Counted from the stretch's first letter, positions 1 to 11,616 are shown. The stretch: DNA of 64,000 nucleotides from Comamonas antarctica (GCF_013363755.1 NZ_CP054840.1:1068001-1132000); one strand, 5' to 3'. The notes: generated by a model not told the origin, from the sequence alone. Program-made: numbers and translations.

Positions 1-1
1 A

Positions 2-1204
2 GTGGTGCGCCGCATCGAGGAAACCGCCCAGGTCTACGGCATGGACATCGACCCGCAGCGCCCGGTGCACACGCTGTCGGTGGGCGAGATGCAGCGCGTC
101 GAGATCATCCGCGCCTTGCTCACGCGCCCGCGCCTGCTGATTCTCGACGAGCCGACCTCGGTGCTCACGCCGCAGGCCGTCGAGAAGCTGTTCGTGGTGC
201 TGCGCAAGCTGGCCGCCGAAGGCTGCAGCATTCTGTATATCAGCCACAAGCTGCACGAGATCCGCGAGCTGTGCAACCACTGCACGGTGCTGCGCGGCGG
301 CAAGGTCACGGGCGTGTGCGAGCCGCGCCAGGAATCGAATGCCTCGCTGTCGCGGCTGATGATCGGCGCCGAGCCGCCGGCGCTGACGCACCGCGAGGTC
401 GCCACCGGCGCCGTGGTGCTGCGCGTGCAGGGGCTGACGCTGCCGCGTGTCGACCAGTTCGGTGTCGATCTGTCGGGCATCGACTTCGAGGTGCGCGCGG
501 GCGAGGTCGTGGGCATTGCCGGCGTGTCGGGCAACGGCCAGAAGGAACTGCTCTACAGCCTGTCGGGCGAAGACCGGCGCGCCGCGCCGGCCATGGTCCA
601 GGTCGCGGGCCGCGAAGCCGGGCGCATGGCGCCGGGCCAGCGGCGCGCGCTGGGCCTGCATTTCGTGCCCGAGGAGCGGCTGGGCCGCGGCGCGGTGCCG
701 ACCATGAGCCTGGCGCACAACCTGCTGCTCACGCGCGATGACGCCGTGGGCCGCGGCGGCTGGCTGCGCATGGACGTGCTCAACAGCCAGGCGCGCGGCA
801 TCATCGAGCGCTTCAAGGTCAAGGCCGGCGGGCCGCATTCGGCCGCGAAGTCGCTGTCGGGCGGCAACCTGCAGAAATTCATCGTCGGCCGCGAGATCGA
901 AGCCAAGCCCCGGCTGCTGATCGTCTCGCAGCCGACCTGGGGCGTGGACGTGGGCGCGGCCGCGCAGATCCGGGGCGAGATCCTGGCGCTGCGCGACGCG
1001 GGGTGTGCGGTGCTGGTGCTCAGCGAGGAGTTGGACGAATTGTTTGAAATCTGTGACCGGCTGCATGTGGTGGCCAAGGGCCAGCTGTCGCCCTCCGTGC
1101 CGCGGGCCGAAGCCACGGTGCAGCGCATCGGCGAATGGATGAGCGGGCTGTGGCAGGCCGACGCGGCCGCGCGCGCGCAGGGAGGCCGGCATGCTCAAGC
1201 TTGA
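2..1204 (+). CDS. BMP-type ABC transporter, ATP-binding protein (5' end cut by window)
   Basis: Cytoplasmic ATPase of a nucleoside/purine-type ABC importer (the NupO/YufO-like tandem-ATPase family that works with BMP receptors). The frame is open to the left edge, so the real start and the first Walker A lie outside. Visible are the rest of nucleotide-binding domain 1 (signature LSVGE near residue 25, Walker B LLILDEP near 45) and a whole second domain: Walker A-like GVSGNGQKEL near 172, signature LSGGNLQKF near 285, and LLIVSQPTWGVD near 305. The second Walker B has SQP instead of DEP, the degenerate form usual for domain 2 in this family. The gene overlaps the next permease by 14 bases. The following permeases and receptors support the assignment; the exact substrate is inferred from the purine genes downstream. 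Confidence 0.92.
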   Translation: MVRRIEETAQVYGMDIDPQRPVHTLSVGEMQRVEIIRALLTRPRLLILDEPTSVLTPQAVEKLFVVLRKLAAEGCSILYISHKLHEIRELCNHCTVLRGGKVTGVCEPRQESNASLSRLMIGAEPPALTHREVATGAVVLRVQGLTLPRVDQFGVDLSGIDFEVRAGEVVGIAGVSGNGQKELLYSLSGEDRRAAPAMVQVAGREAGRMAPGQRRALGLHFVPEERLGRGAVPTMSLAHNLLLTRDDAVGRGGWLRMDVLNSQARGIIERFKVKAGGPHSAAKSLSGGNLQKFIVGREIEAKPRLLIVSQPTWGVDVGAAAQIRGEILALRDAGCAVLVLSEELDELFEICDRLHVVAKGQLSPSVPRAEATVQRIGEWMSGLWQADAAARAQGGRHAQA

Positions 1205-2291
1205 ACCCCGTCCCCAGGTCTCGAAGGCCTGGACCTATGCCTCGCCGGTGCTGGCGCTGGCGATCACCGTGCTGATCGGCGTCGCGCTGTTCGCGCTGCT
1301 GGGCAAGGACCCGGTGCGCGGCCTGCAGGCGTTCTTCTGGGAGCCGATCAAGTCCGGCTACGCGCTGGGCGAACTGGCGATGAAGGCCACGCCGCTGCTG
1401 CTGGTGGCGCTGGGCCTGGCGGTGTGCTTTCGCTCGAACGTCTGGAACATCGGCGCCGAGGGCCAGTTCGTCATGGGCGCGATTGCTGCGGGCGGTCTGG
1501 CGCTGCTGGCCGACAAGAACACCGGGCCGTGGATCGTGCCCGCCATTCTGGTGGCGGGTGTGCTGGGCGGCATGCTCTGGGCCGGTATCGTGGCCTTTCT
1601 GCGCGACCGCTTCAATGCCAACGAGACGCTGGTCAGCCTGATGCTGGTCTACGTCGCGATCCTGGTGCTGGGCTATCTGGTCTACGGTCCTTGGAAGGAC
1701 CCGATGGGCTACAACTTCCCGCAGAGCAAGACCTTCGACCGCGTGACGCAGATCCCCAAGCTGATCGACGGCATGCGCATGAACATCGGCGTGGTCCTGG
1801 CGCTGCTGGGCGCGGGCGTGCTGTGGGTCTTCCTGGCGCGCACGCGCGCCGGCTTCGCGCTGCAGGTCAGCGGCCTGGCGCCGGCCGCGGCGCTGTATGC
1901 GGGCTTCTCCTCGCGCCGCGCGCTCTGGACGGCGCTGCTGATCTCGGGCGGCGCAGCCGGGCTGGCCGGCGCGCTTGAAGTCGCGGGCCCGATGGGCCAG
2001 CTCACGCCCTATGTTCCCGCGGGCTACGGCTTCGCCGCGATCATCGTCGCCTTCGTCGGCCGCCTGCACCCCGTGGGCATGATTTTTTCCGCCATTCTCA
2101 TGAGCATGTTCTATATCGGTGGTGAGCTGGCGCAGTCGCGCCTGGGCCTGCCCAAATCCCTGACCGGCGTGTTCCAGGGCCTGCTGCTGTTCGCGTTGCT
2201 CGCCTGCGACACGCTGGTGAACTACCGCCTGCGCTGGCAGCGCGCGCCGCGCGCCGCGGCCGCGGCGACGGTGGCCAAGGGAGGCGCGTGA
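1191..2291 (+). CDS. BMP-type ABC transporter permease 1
   Basis: Inner-membrane permease, 366 residues, of the BPD_transp_2 type (NupP/YufP-like) that forms half of the translocation channel for a nucleoside or purine base. It has multiple hydrophobic segments from residue 16 onward. The family motif NIGAEGQF (near residue 84) follows FRSNVW. The ATG lies inside the last codons of the ATPase gene, and the stop overlaps the next permease start in an ATGA junction, so the three genes are translationally coupled. The C-terminus is basic and cytoplasmic. The family call is firm; the substrate is inferred from the neighbourhood. Confidence 0.93.
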   Translation: MLKLEPRPQVSKAWTYASPVLALAITVLIGVALFALLGKDPVRGLQAFFWEPIKSGYALGELAMKATPLLLVALGLAVCFRSNVWNIGAEGQFVMGAIAAGGLALLADKNTGPWIVPAILVAGVLGGMLWAGIVAFLRDRFNANETLVSLMLVYVAILVLGYLVYGPWKDPMGYNFPQSKTFDRVTQIPKLIDGMRMNIGVVLALLGAGVLWVFLARTRAGFALQVSGLAPAAALYAGFSSRRALWTALLISGGAAGLAGALEVAGPMGQLTPYVPAGYGFAAIIVAFVGRLHPVGMIFSAILMSMFYIGGELAQSRLGLPKSLTGVFQGLLLFALLACDTLVNYRLRWQRAPRAAAAATVAKGGA

Positions 2292-3211
2292 TGGAGTCGT
2301 ACGCATTGCTTTTCGGCTCCACGCTGAGCGCCGGCACGGTGCTGGCGCTGGCCGCGCTGGGCCTGCTGATCAACGAGAAGGCCGGCATCATCAACCTCGG
2401 CGCCGAGGGCATGATGCTGTGCGCGGCCATTGCCGGCTTCGCGGCCGTGGTGCACAGCGGCAATACCTGGGTCGGCTTTGGCGCCGGCATGCTGGCCGGC
2501 GCGCTGCTCGCCGGGCTGTTTGGCGTGCTCGTCATCTGGCTCAACACCAACCAGCAGGCCACGGGCCTGGCCCTGACGCTGTTCGGCGCCGGGTTCTCGG
2601 CGTTTGCCGGCCTCAACTATGTGCAGGCCAAGCTGCCCGAACTGCCCAAGTACGCGATTCCGGGTCTGTCCGACATTCCGGTGCTGGGCCCGGCGCTGTT
2701 CCGCCAGCATCCGCTGGTCTACATCGTCGTGCTTCTGGCCATTGCCATGATCTGGTTCCTCTACCGCACGCGCGCGGGCCTGGTGCTGCGCGCCGTCGGC
2801 GAGTCGCCCGAATCGGCGCATGCGCTGGGCTACCCGGTGCGCCGCATCCGCCTGGCGGCCGTGATGTTTGGCGGCGCGATGTGCGGCCTGGCCGGGGCCT
2901 TCATCTCGGTGGTCTACACGCCGCTGTGGGTCGAGGGCATGGTTGCCGGGCGCGGCTGGATCGCGCTGGCGCTGACCACCTTCGCCACCTGGCGCCCCGC
3001 GCGCGTGCTGCTGGGCGCCTATTTGTTCGGCGGCGTGACCATGCTGCAGTTCCATCTGCAGGCCTCGGGCGTGCAGCTGGCGAGCCAGTTGCTGAGCATG
3101 CTGCCCTATCTCGCGACCATCGTCGTGCTGGTGCTGATTTCGCGCAATCCGGCCTGGATTCGTGCGAACATGCCGGCCTCGCTGGGCAAGCCGTTTTATC
3201 CCGGCTCCTGA
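2288..3211 (+). CDS. BMP-type ABC transporter permease 2
   Basis: Second inner-membrane permease, 307 residues, partner of the preceding one (NupQ/YufQ-like, BPD_transp_2). It has about eight to ten hydrophobic segments, with the family motif GIINLGAEGMM near residues 33-43. The start overlaps the previous stop by four bases (ATGA). The next gene, a BMP lipoprotein, starts 38 bases downstream with its own GAGGAA ribosome site. The order ATPase, permease, permease, receptor is standard for this transporter class. Confidence 0.93.
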   Translation: MMESYALLFGSTLSAGTVLALAALGLLINEKAGIINLGAEGMMLCAAIAGFAAVVHSGNTWVGFGAGMLAGALLAGLFGVLVIWLNTNQQATGLALTLFGAGFSAFAGLNYVQAKLPELPKYAIPGLSDIPVLGPALFRQHPLVYIVVLLAIAMIWFLYRTRAGLVLRAVGESPESAHALGYPVRRIRLAAVMFGGAMCGLAGAFISVVYTPLWVEGMVAGRGWIALALTTFATWRPARVLLGAYLFGGVTMLQFHLQASGVQLASQLLSMLPYLATIVVLVLISRNPAWIRANMPASLGKPFYPGS

Positions 3212-3249
3212 AGCATCCCTTTCCATAACAATCAATCCGAGGAACAAGA

Positions 3250-4395
3250 ATGACGAACCTGCACAAGCGCTCCCTTCTCAAAGCCGCCGCGCTGTCGGCC
3301 CTGGCCCTGGCCACGCTGGCTGCCTGCGGCAAGAAGGAAGAGGCCGCCGCGCCTGCTGCCGCGCCCGCCGCGGCGGCGGCCGCCGAACCGCTGAAGATCG
3401 GCTTCATGTACGTGAGCCCGGTTGGCGACGGCGGCTGGACCTTCCAGCACGAGAAGGCGCGCCAGGCACTGCAGGCCGAATTCGGCGACAAGATCCAGAC
3501 CTCGCTGGTGGAAAGCGTGCCCGAAGGCCCCGATGCCGAGCGCGTGCTGCGCGACATGGTGGGCCAGGGCAACAAGCTGGTGTTCGCCACCAGCTTCGGC
3601 TACATGGAGCCGGTGCAGAAGGTCGCGGCCGATGCCAAGGACGTCAAGTTCGAGCACGCCACGGGCTACAAGACCGCCGACAACGTGCGCACCTATGACG
3701 CGCGCACCTACGAAGGCGCGTACCTGGCCGGCATCATTGCCGGCGGCATGACCAAGTCGAACCAGATCGGCGTCGTCGCCTCGGTGCCGATTCCCGAAGT
3801 GCTGCGCAACATCAACAGCTACGTGCTGGGCGCGCAGAGCGTGAACCCGAACATCAAGGCGCGCGTGGTCTGGGTCAACGAGTGGTTCAGCCCGCCCAAG
3901 GAATCCGAAGCCGCCACGACGCTGATCAACGGCGGCGTCGACGTGCTCTACCAGAACACCAATTCGCCCGCCGTGCTCAAGACCGCGCAGGAGCGCGGCG
4001 TGCGCGCCTTCGGCAAGGATTCGGACATGAGCGCCTACGCGCCCAAGGCCCACCTGGCCTCGGCCGAGATCAACTGGCTGCCCTACTACAAGAAGATCAC
4101 GCAAGACACGCTCAATGGCACCTGGAGCACGGGCCAGGACTGGTGGGGCGTGAAGGAAGGCGCGATGGACCTGGTGAACATCGCCGAGGACGTGCCGCAG
4201 GAACTCAAGGACAAGGTCGCCGCGGCCAAGGCCGGCCTCAAGGACGGCAGCTTCCACATCTGGAAGGGCCCGCTCAAGGACAACACCGGCAAGGACCTGC
4301 TGGCCGAGGGCAACAATGGCGACCATGCGTTCCTCAGCGGCATCAACTTCTACGTGGCCGGCATCGAAGGCGCCGTGCCGGGCGCAGGCAAGTAA
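3250..4395 (+). CDS. BMP family substrate-binding lipoprotein 1
   Basis: Periplasmic substrate-binding lipoprotein of 381 residues, predicted to capture a purine nucleoside or base for the upstream permeases. A basic N-terminus and hydrophobic stretch end in the lipobox LAAC with Cys26, then an Ala-rich linker. The mature part has the BMP fold signatures GFMYVSPVGDGGW, RTYDARTYEGAYLAG and SVPIPEVLRNINS. A GAGGAA ribosome site precedes the ATG. It is closely similar throughout to the next gene, including long stretches of shared nucleotide sequence, so the two arose by tandem duplication. It could bind another small solute: BMP proteins also take autoinducers and thiamine-like molecules. Confidence 0.93.
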   Translation: MTNLHKRSLLKAAALSALALATLAACGKKEEAAAPAAAPAAAAAAEPLKIGFMYVSPVGDGGWTFQHEKARQALQAEFGDKIQTSLVESVPEGPDAERVLRDMVGQGNKLVFATSFGYMEPVQKVAADAKDVKFEHATGYKTADNVRTYDARTYEGAYLAGIIAGGMTKSNQIGVVASVPIPEVLRNINSYVLGAQSVNPNIKARVVWVNEWFSPPKESEAATTLINGGVDVLYQNTNSPAVLKTAQERGVRAFGKDSDMSAYAPKAHLASAEINWLPYYKKITQDTLNGTWSTGQDWWGVKEGAMDLVNIAEDVPQELKDKVAAAKAGLKDGSFHIWKGPLKDNTGKDLLAEGNNGDHAFLSGINFYVAGIEGAVPGAGK

Positions 4396-4412
4396 GCCTC
4401 CGGCATCGGGCA

Positions 4413-4456
4413 GGCACGTTACTTGCTGACACATTTTTGTCGGGCAAGGACGTGCC
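4413..4456 (+). other. Imperfect stem-loop between the two BMP receptor genes
   Basis: GGCACGT at 4413-4419 pairs with ACGTGCC at 4450-4456. Inside this, CTTGC/GGCAAG and TGACA/TGTCG nearly pair around a CATTTT loop. No T-run follows, so it does not look like a terminator. It sits in the 124-base gap between tandem receptor genes and may protect the upstream message from 3' decay or tune relative expression. That role is inferred. Confidence 0.45.
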
Positions 4457-4519
4457 GGCCGGCCGGCGTGCCTGAGCACCCCCCCTGTTTCAAGACCCTG
4501 CATTTTCAAGGATTGACCC

Positions 4520-5677
4520 ATGACTGATCTGAACAAGCGTTCGATGTTCAAGCTGGCGGCGGTGGCCGCCGTTGCCGCGGCGGCGCTGGCCGGCTGTGGC
4601 AAGAAGGAAGAAGCCGCGCCGGCACCCGCCGCCGCACCGGCGGCCGCGGCACCCGCCAAGGCCGAGCCGCTCAAGGTCGCGTTCGCCTATGTCGGCCCCG
4701 TCGGCGACGGCGGCTGGTCGTTTGCCCACGACCAGGCCCGCAAGAAGCTCGAGCAGGAATTCGGCGACAAGATCCAGACCAGCTATGTCGAAAGCGTGCC
4801 CGAAGGCCCCGACGCCGAGCGCGTGCTGCGCGACCTGGCCGGCCAGGGCAACAAGCTGATCTTCGGCACGACCTTTGGCTACATGGAAGCGATTCAGAAG
4901 ATCGCGCCCGATTTCGCGGACGTGAAGTTCGAGCACGCCACCGGCTACAAGACCGCGGCCAACGTGCGCACCTACGACAGCCGCACCTACGAAGGCGCGT
5001 ACCTGGCGGGCATCATTGCCGGCGCCATGACCAAGAGCAACACGCTGGGCGTGGTCGGCTCGGTGCCGATTCCCGAAGTCATTCGCAACATCAACAGCTT
5101 CACGCTGGGCGCGCAGTCGGTGAACCCGAACGTCAAGACCAAGGTGGTCTGGGTCAACGAATGGTTCAGCCCGCCCAAGGAAACCGAAGCCGCGACCTCG
5201 CTGATCAACGGCGGCGCCGACGTGCTGTTCCAGAACACCGACTCGCCCGCCGTGCTCAAGACCGCACAGGAAAAGGGCAAGCGCGCGTTCGGCTGGGATT
5301 CGGACATGACCGCCTACGGCCCCAAGGCCCACCTGGCTTCGTCCATCATCAACTGGCAGCCCTACTACAGCAAGGCCGTCAACGAAGCGCTGGGCGGCAG
5401 CTGGGCCACGGGCTCGAGCTGGTGGGGCGTGAAGGAAGGCACGATCGACCTGGTGTCGATTGCCGACGACGTGCCGGCCGAGATCAAGACCAAGGTCGAG
5501 CAGGTCAAGGCCGGCCTCAAGGACGGCAGCTTCTCGATCTGGAAGGGCCCGATCGCCGGCCAGGACGGCAAGCCCGTCGTTGCCGACGGCACCGTGGCCG
5601 ATGACAAGTTCCTGTCCGGCGTGAACTTCTACGTCAAGGGCGTGGAAGGCAACGTGCCTGGCGGCGACAAGAAGTAA
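4520..5677 (+). CDS. BMP family substrate-binding lipoprotein 2
   Basis: Second periplasmic BMP receptor, 385 residues, paralogous to the one just upstream. The lipobox LAGC places the lipidated Cys at residue 26, followed by an Ala/Pro linker. It shares PVGDGGW, the EGPDAERVLRDLAGQGN region and NVRTYDSRTYEGAYLAG with its neighbour, and differs mainly in the linker and the C-terminal lobe. The ATG is preceded by AAGGA. A strong intrinsic terminator follows the stop. Keeping two near-identical receptors in one operon suggests different ligand preferences or dosage, but ligand residues cannot be read from sequence alone. Confidence 0.93.
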   Translation: MTDLNKRSMFKLAAVAAVAAAALAGCGKKEEAAPAPAAAPAAAAPAKAEPLKVAFAYVGPVGDGGWSFAHDQARKKLEQEFGDKIQTSYVESVPEGPDAERVLRDLAGQGNKLIFGTTFGYMEAIQKIAPDFADVKFEHATGYKTAANVRTYDSRTYEGAYLAGIIAGAMTKSNTLGVVGSVPIPEVIRNINSFTLGAQSVNPNVKTKVVWVNEWFSPPKETEAATSLINGGADVLFQNTDSPAVLKTAQEKGKRAFGWDSDMTAYGPKAHLASSIINWQPYYSKAVNEALGGSWATGSSWWGVKEGTIDLVSIADDVPAEIKTKVEQVKAGLKDGSFSIWKGPIAGQDGKPVVADGTVADDKFLSGVNFYVKGVEGNVPGGDKK

Positions 5678-5702
5678 GTCTTTACTGGTACGCTGGGACA
5701 TA

Positions 5703-5726
5703 GGGCTGCCATCGGCAGCCCTTTTT
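5703..5726 (+). terminator. Intrinsic terminator of the BMP transporter operon
   Basis: GGGCTGCC and GGCAGCCC form a perfect 8-bp stem around a 3-base loop, followed by TTTTT. It lies 25 bases after the second receptor stop and just ahead of the Rieske gene, so the transporter and the oxygenase/deaminase pair are probably separate transcripts or are linked only by readthrough. Confidence 0.85.
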
Positions 5727-5747
5727 ACGTACGCATACACTCGCGCG

Positions 5748-7780
<2,033 letters not shown>

Positions 7781-7792
7781 GCGGCCAGCGAT

Positions 7793-8233
7793 TCAATCCA
7801 GCGCCGCGCGCAGCTGCTGCGCATAGCCGGCAATCACCCCGGCGCCCGGCTCCTGGCGCGGCCAGGCAAAACTGACCCCATCGCCCGTATGGCGCGCCAC
7901 CACATGCAGGTGGAAGTGGGCCACGGTCTGCCCGCCGGCCGCGCCATTGGCCTGCAGCAGCGTGATGCCGTCGGGCGCGAACGCCGCCTGCTGCGCCTGC
8001 GCCATGCGCTGCGCGGTCTGCATCACGGCGCCGGCTTCCTCGCGCGTCAGGTCCAGCAGCGTGGCCGCATGGCGTTTCGACGCCACGAGCACATGGCCGG
8101 GCGTGACCTGGCCGATGTCCATGAAGGCCAGCGTCAGCGCATCTTCATGGACCTTGGCCGCGGGCAACTCGCCGCGCACGATGCGGCAGAAAATGCATTC
8201 GCCTGGCGGCGAACGGTCGACAAACTCGGGCAT
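7793..8233 (-). CDS. HIT family nucleotide-binding hydrolase
   Basis: Small histidine-triad protein, 146 residues, probably a nucleoside phosphoramidase or dinucleotide hydrolase. The N-terminal CIFCRIVRGELPA supplies zinc-type cysteines, and the catalytic triad is in HFHLHVVAR. A longer open frame exists upstream, but the start at 8233 gives the normal HIT length and is preceded by AAGGAG ten bases away. It is convergent with the deaminase and divergent from the third BMP receptor. Its nucleotide chemistry fits the purine theme, but HIT proteins are ubiquitous, so the link may be chance. Confidence 0.88.
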   Translation of the reverse strand: MPEFVDRSPPGECIFCRIVRGELPAAKVHEDALTLAFMDIGQVTPGHVLVASKRHAATLLDLTREEAGAVMQTAQRMAQAQQAAFAPDGITLLQANGAAGGQTVAHFHLHVVARHTGDGVSFAWPRQEPGAGVIAGYAQQLRAALD

Positions 8234-8328
8234 GTGCTGGGGTCTCCTTTGCATGCCAGGGTAGGGCATGACCCGGCCCGGGCGCCAGCGCGGAAAACCC
8301 TGCGCCCGGCTGTAACCGCGGCACGGGC

Positions 8329-8334
8329 TAGAAT
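8329..8334 (+). promoter_or_regulatory. Candidate -10 box (TAGAAT) for the third BMP receptor gene
   Basis: TAGAAT in the context GGGCTAGAATCC, the common shape of sigma-70 -10 elements in high-GC betaproteobacteria. The start point would fall near 8341, at the foot of the hairpin described next. The -35 region is weak (CTGTAA about 12 bases upstream is too close), so this rests mainly on the -10. Confidence 0.4.
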
Positions 8335-8341
8335 CCGCCGC

Positions 8342-8377
8342 GCCTGTTTCCAGTGCCCGCTGGAAACAGGCTTTTTT
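8342..8377 (+). terminator. Perfect 12-bp hairpin with T6 in the leader of the third BMP gene
   Basis: GCCTGTTTCCAG at 8342-8353 and CTGGAAACAGGC at 8360-8371 form a perfect stem with a 6-base loop, followed at once by six T. It has the structure of a strong intrinsic terminator, yet it points into the BMP gene, whose ATG is 32 bases further on, and lies just after the candidate -10. It may stop antisense readthrough from the deaminase gene across the HIT gene, or it may attenuate the receptor gene. No known purine riboswitch motif is visible. Confidence 0.7.
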
Positions 8378-8408
8378 CATCTCACCCCGGGCCATGTAGA
8401 GGACTACC

Positions 8409-9497
8409 ATGTATAAAAACCTCGCAGCCGCATTCGTGGCCGCCTGTTTTTTCGCCCCCGCCTTTTCCCAGTCGGCCGCCACCGCCAAGCCGGTTGCCGC
8501 CGCATTCGTCTATGTCACGCCGGTGTTCGAAGCCGGCTGGACGCACCAGCATGACGAAGGCCGCAAGGCCGCCGAGGCCGCGCTGGGCAAGCAGCTCAAG
8601 ACCACCGTCGTTGCCGATGTCGCCGAAGGGCCTGACGCCGAGCGCGTGCTGCGCGATCTCGCGCGCAGCGGCAACCAGCTGATCTTCACCACCAGCTTCG
8701 GCTACATGGAGCCGGCGCTGCGCGTGGCGCGCGACTTCCCGCAGGTGAAGTTCGAGTCGATCACGGGCTACAAGCGCGCCGACAACGTCGCCACGGCCAA
8801 TGCGCGCTACTACGAGGGCCGCTACCTGTCGGGCATTGCCGCGGCGCGCATGAGCAAGAGCGGCGTGGCCGGCTATGTCGCGGGCTTTCCGATTCCCGAA
8901 GTGCTGCAGGGCATCAACGCGTTCACGCTGGGCATGCGCTCGGTGAACCCGCGCGCCGAAGTCAAGGTGGTCTGGCTCGATACCTGGTTCGATCCGGCCA
9001 AGGAGCGCGATGCGGCCATGACGCTGATGAACCAGGGCGCCGATGTGCTGTCCTTTCATTCGGCAAGCAACGCGGTGATGGTCGCGGCGCAGGAGCGCGG
9101 CAAGTTTGCCGTGGCCTACCACTCCGACATGCGCGCGGTCGCGCCCGACGCGCAGATCCTGGCCGTGACCCACCAGTGGGGCGACTACTACACGCGGCGT
9201 GCGCGCGCAGTGCAGGACGGCAGCTGGAAAAGCGGCGATGTCTGGGGCGGCGTGCGCGAAGGCATGATCCGCCTCGAGGCCTTTGGCCGCAAGGTGCCCG
9301 CCGCCGTGCAAAAGGAAGTGCTGGCCCAGCAGCAGGCCATGGCCCAGGGCCGCCTGCAGCCGTTTGGCGCGGGCCGGTCCGATGTGCGCGACAACACCGG
9401 CAAGCTAGTGATCGCCAAGGGTACGCAACTCAGCGATGCGCAGATCCTGGGCATGAACTGGCTGGTGGGAGGTGTGAGCGGCCATATCAACCATTGA
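8409..9497 (+). CDS. BMP family substrate-binding protein 3
   Basis: Periplasmic BMP-fold receptor of 362 residues. Unlike the two upstream paralogues it has no lipobox; its N-terminus is a classical cleavable signal peptide (basic MYK, hydrophobic AAAFVAACFF, likely cut near AFS/QS). Shared signatures are VTPVFEAGW, EGPDAERVLRDLARSGN and SGYVAGFPIPEV-type segments, and it is clearly more diverged. Guanine deaminase starts 24 bases after its stop, so the two are probably one transcript. It likely supplies another purine ligand to the same or a related permease; no permease genes lie beside it. Confidence 0.9.
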   Translation: MYKNLAAAFVAACFFAPAFSQSAATAKPVAAAFVYVTPVFEAGWTHQHDEGRKAAEAALGKQLKTTVVADVAEGPDAERVLRDLARSGNQLIFTTSFGYMEPALRVARDFPQVKFESITGYKRADNVATANARYYEGRYLSGIAAARMSKSGVAGYVAGFPIPEVLQGINAFTLGMRSVNPRAEVKVVWLDTWFDPAKERDAAMTLMNQGADVLSFHSASNAVMVAAQERGKFAVAYHSDMRAVAPDAQILAVTHQWGDYYTRRARAVQDGSWKSGDVWGGVREGMIRLEAFGRKVPAAVQKEVLAQQQAMAQGRLQPFGAGRSDVRDNTGKLVIAKGTQLSDAQILGMNWLVGGVSGHINH

Positions 9498-9520
9498 GGC
9501 CTGCGTTAAGCTTGGAAACC

Positions 9521-10804
9521 ATGCAGATCTACCGCAGTGCGCTGTTGCGCTTCACGCCCGAGGGGCAGCCGCTTTATGACGAAGACGGCCTGCTGGCCGT
9601 GGCGCGCACGCCCGACGGCCGCGCGCGCGTGCAGGCCGCGGGCAGCTGGGCGGCGCTGGCGCCCGCGTACGCGGGGCTGCCGGTGCAGCACTTTCCCGGG
9701 CGGCTGATTGCGCCGGGCTTTGTCGATCTGCATATCCACTTCCCGCAGACCGATGTCATCGGCGCGCCCGCCGACGGGCTGCTGCCCTGGCTCGAGAACT
9801 ACACCTTCCCGCACGAGCAGCGCTTTTGCGATGGGCCGTATGCGGCCGCAGTGGCTGATTTCTTCCTGCAGGAGCTGCTGCGCAATGGCGTGACCACGGC
9901 GCTGGCGTTTGCCACCAGCCATCCGGCTTCGGTCGATGCGCTGATGGCGGCCGCGCAGAAGGCGCAGATGCGCCTGGTCACGGGCAAGGTGCTGCAAGAC
10001 CGGCATTCGCCCGACGGCGTGCGCGATGCCACCGAGCAGAGCCTGCTCGACACCGAGGCGCTGATCCAGCGCTGGCATGGTGTCGACCGGCTCGGCTATG
10101 CGATCACGCCGCGCTTCGCGCCCACCAGCTCGGTGGCCCAGTTGCGCGGCGCGGGCGAGCTGGCGGCGCGCTACCCCGATGTCTGGGTGCAGTCGCATGT
10201 CGCCGAGAACCTCGACGAGGTGCGCTGGGTGCGCGAACTGTTTCCCGACGCGCGCAGCTATCTTTCGGTCTATGGCGATTTCGGGCTGCTGCGCGAACGG
10301 GCGGTGTATGCCCACTGCATCCATCTCGATGCCGAAGACCGCGCGCTGATGCGCGACAGCGGCACGGCCGCGGCCGTGAGCCCGACCAGCAACCTGTTTC
10401 TGGGCAGCGGGTTCTTCGACTACGCCAGCGCGCAGGAGGCGGGTTTCAAGTATGGGCTGGCCAGCGACGTCGGCGCGGGCACGAGTTTTTCGCCGTTTCG
10501 CACCATGCTGGCAGCGTACGCCGTGGGGCGCGAAGGCCAGACCAAGCGCGGGCTGAGCCTGAGTCCCGCCGACCTGTGGTGGCAGCATACCGGTGGCGCG
10601 GCCGCGGCCATGGGCCTGGCCGGCGTGGTCGGCAATCTGCTGCCCGGCTGCGAAGCCGACTTTGTCGTGATCGACCCGGGCGCCACGCCCATGCTGGCGC
10701 GCAAGACGCAGGCGGCGCGCAATCTCGACGAGCTGCTGTTTGCGCTGATCGTGCTCGGCGATGACCGGCTGATCGAGCAGACGGTGATTTCTCAAGCAAA
10801 ATAG
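9521..10804 (+). CDS. guaD: Guanine deaminase
   Basis: Amidohydrolase of 427 residues that converts guanine to xanthine and ammonia in the cytoplasm. Zinc ligands and family motifs are visible: [16 protein letters not shown], then [25 protein letters not shown] and [10 protein letters not shown], the order found in bacterial GuaD. The start is the ATG at 9521, just after the BMP gene; the longer frame begins inside that gene and is a shadow. Together with the adenine-type deaminase and the transporter it makes this block a purine-base scavenging unit producing hypoxanthine and xanthine. Confidence 0.93.
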   Translation: MQIYRSALLRFTPEGQPLYDEDGLLAVARTPDGRARVQAAGSWAALAPAYAGLPVQHFPGRLIAPGFVDLHIHFPQTDVIGAPADGLLPWLENYTFPHEQRFCDGPYAAAVADFFLQELLRNGVTTALAFATSHPASVDALMAAAQKAQMRLVTGKVLQDRHSPDGVRDATEQSLLDTEALIQRWHGVDRLGYAITPRFAPTSSVAQLRGAGELAARYPDVWVQSHVAENLDEVRWVRELFPDARSYLSVYGDFGLLRERAVYAHCIHLDAEDRALMRDSGTAAAVSPTSNLFLGSGFFDYASAQEAGFKYGLASDVGAGTSFSPFRTMLAAYAVGREGQTKRGLSLSPADLWWQHTGGAAAAMGLAGVVGNLLPGCEADFVVIDPGATPMLARKTQAARNLDELLFALIVLGDDRLIEQTVISQAK

Positions 10805-10843
10805 CCGCATTGCGCGGGGCTCGAGCACGGGTCCTGCGGCTAT
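10801..10843. repeat. Intergenic stem-loop element between guaD and dcd
   Basis: ATAGCCGCA at 10801-10809 and TGCGGCTAT at 10835-10843 form a perfect 9-bp stem around a 25-base GC-rich loop. No T-run follows. The left arm overlaps the last codon and stop of guaD. Similar ATAGC-type inverted elements are, as far as I recall, dispersed in Comamonadaceae intergenic DNA, but only one copy was noticed here. Confidence 0.4.
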
Positions 10844-10871
10844 CAAGACAGTCGAATTGGCAGGAGTTTTC

Positions 10872-11438
<567 letters not shown>

Positions 11439-11616
11439 GCACTGCGTCGGGGCGGCGTCACAACGGTTTCATGTGCTGACGCTTTAATACCTCTGGTGTC
11501 GAATTCATCCGACATGGCAGGGCGCCTTTGTCCTGGCTCCCGGCCGCCTACGGCCTCTATCATTGCGTTGTCAAGGCGACAGCGTGTCCGGCTGCGCCAT
11601 CAGATCAGGAGGTTCT

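Noticed and set aside
8234..8408. Possible purine riboswitch before the third BMP gene
   Set aside because: The three-way-junction loop consensus of the purine aptamer is absent; only a simple hairpin is visible.
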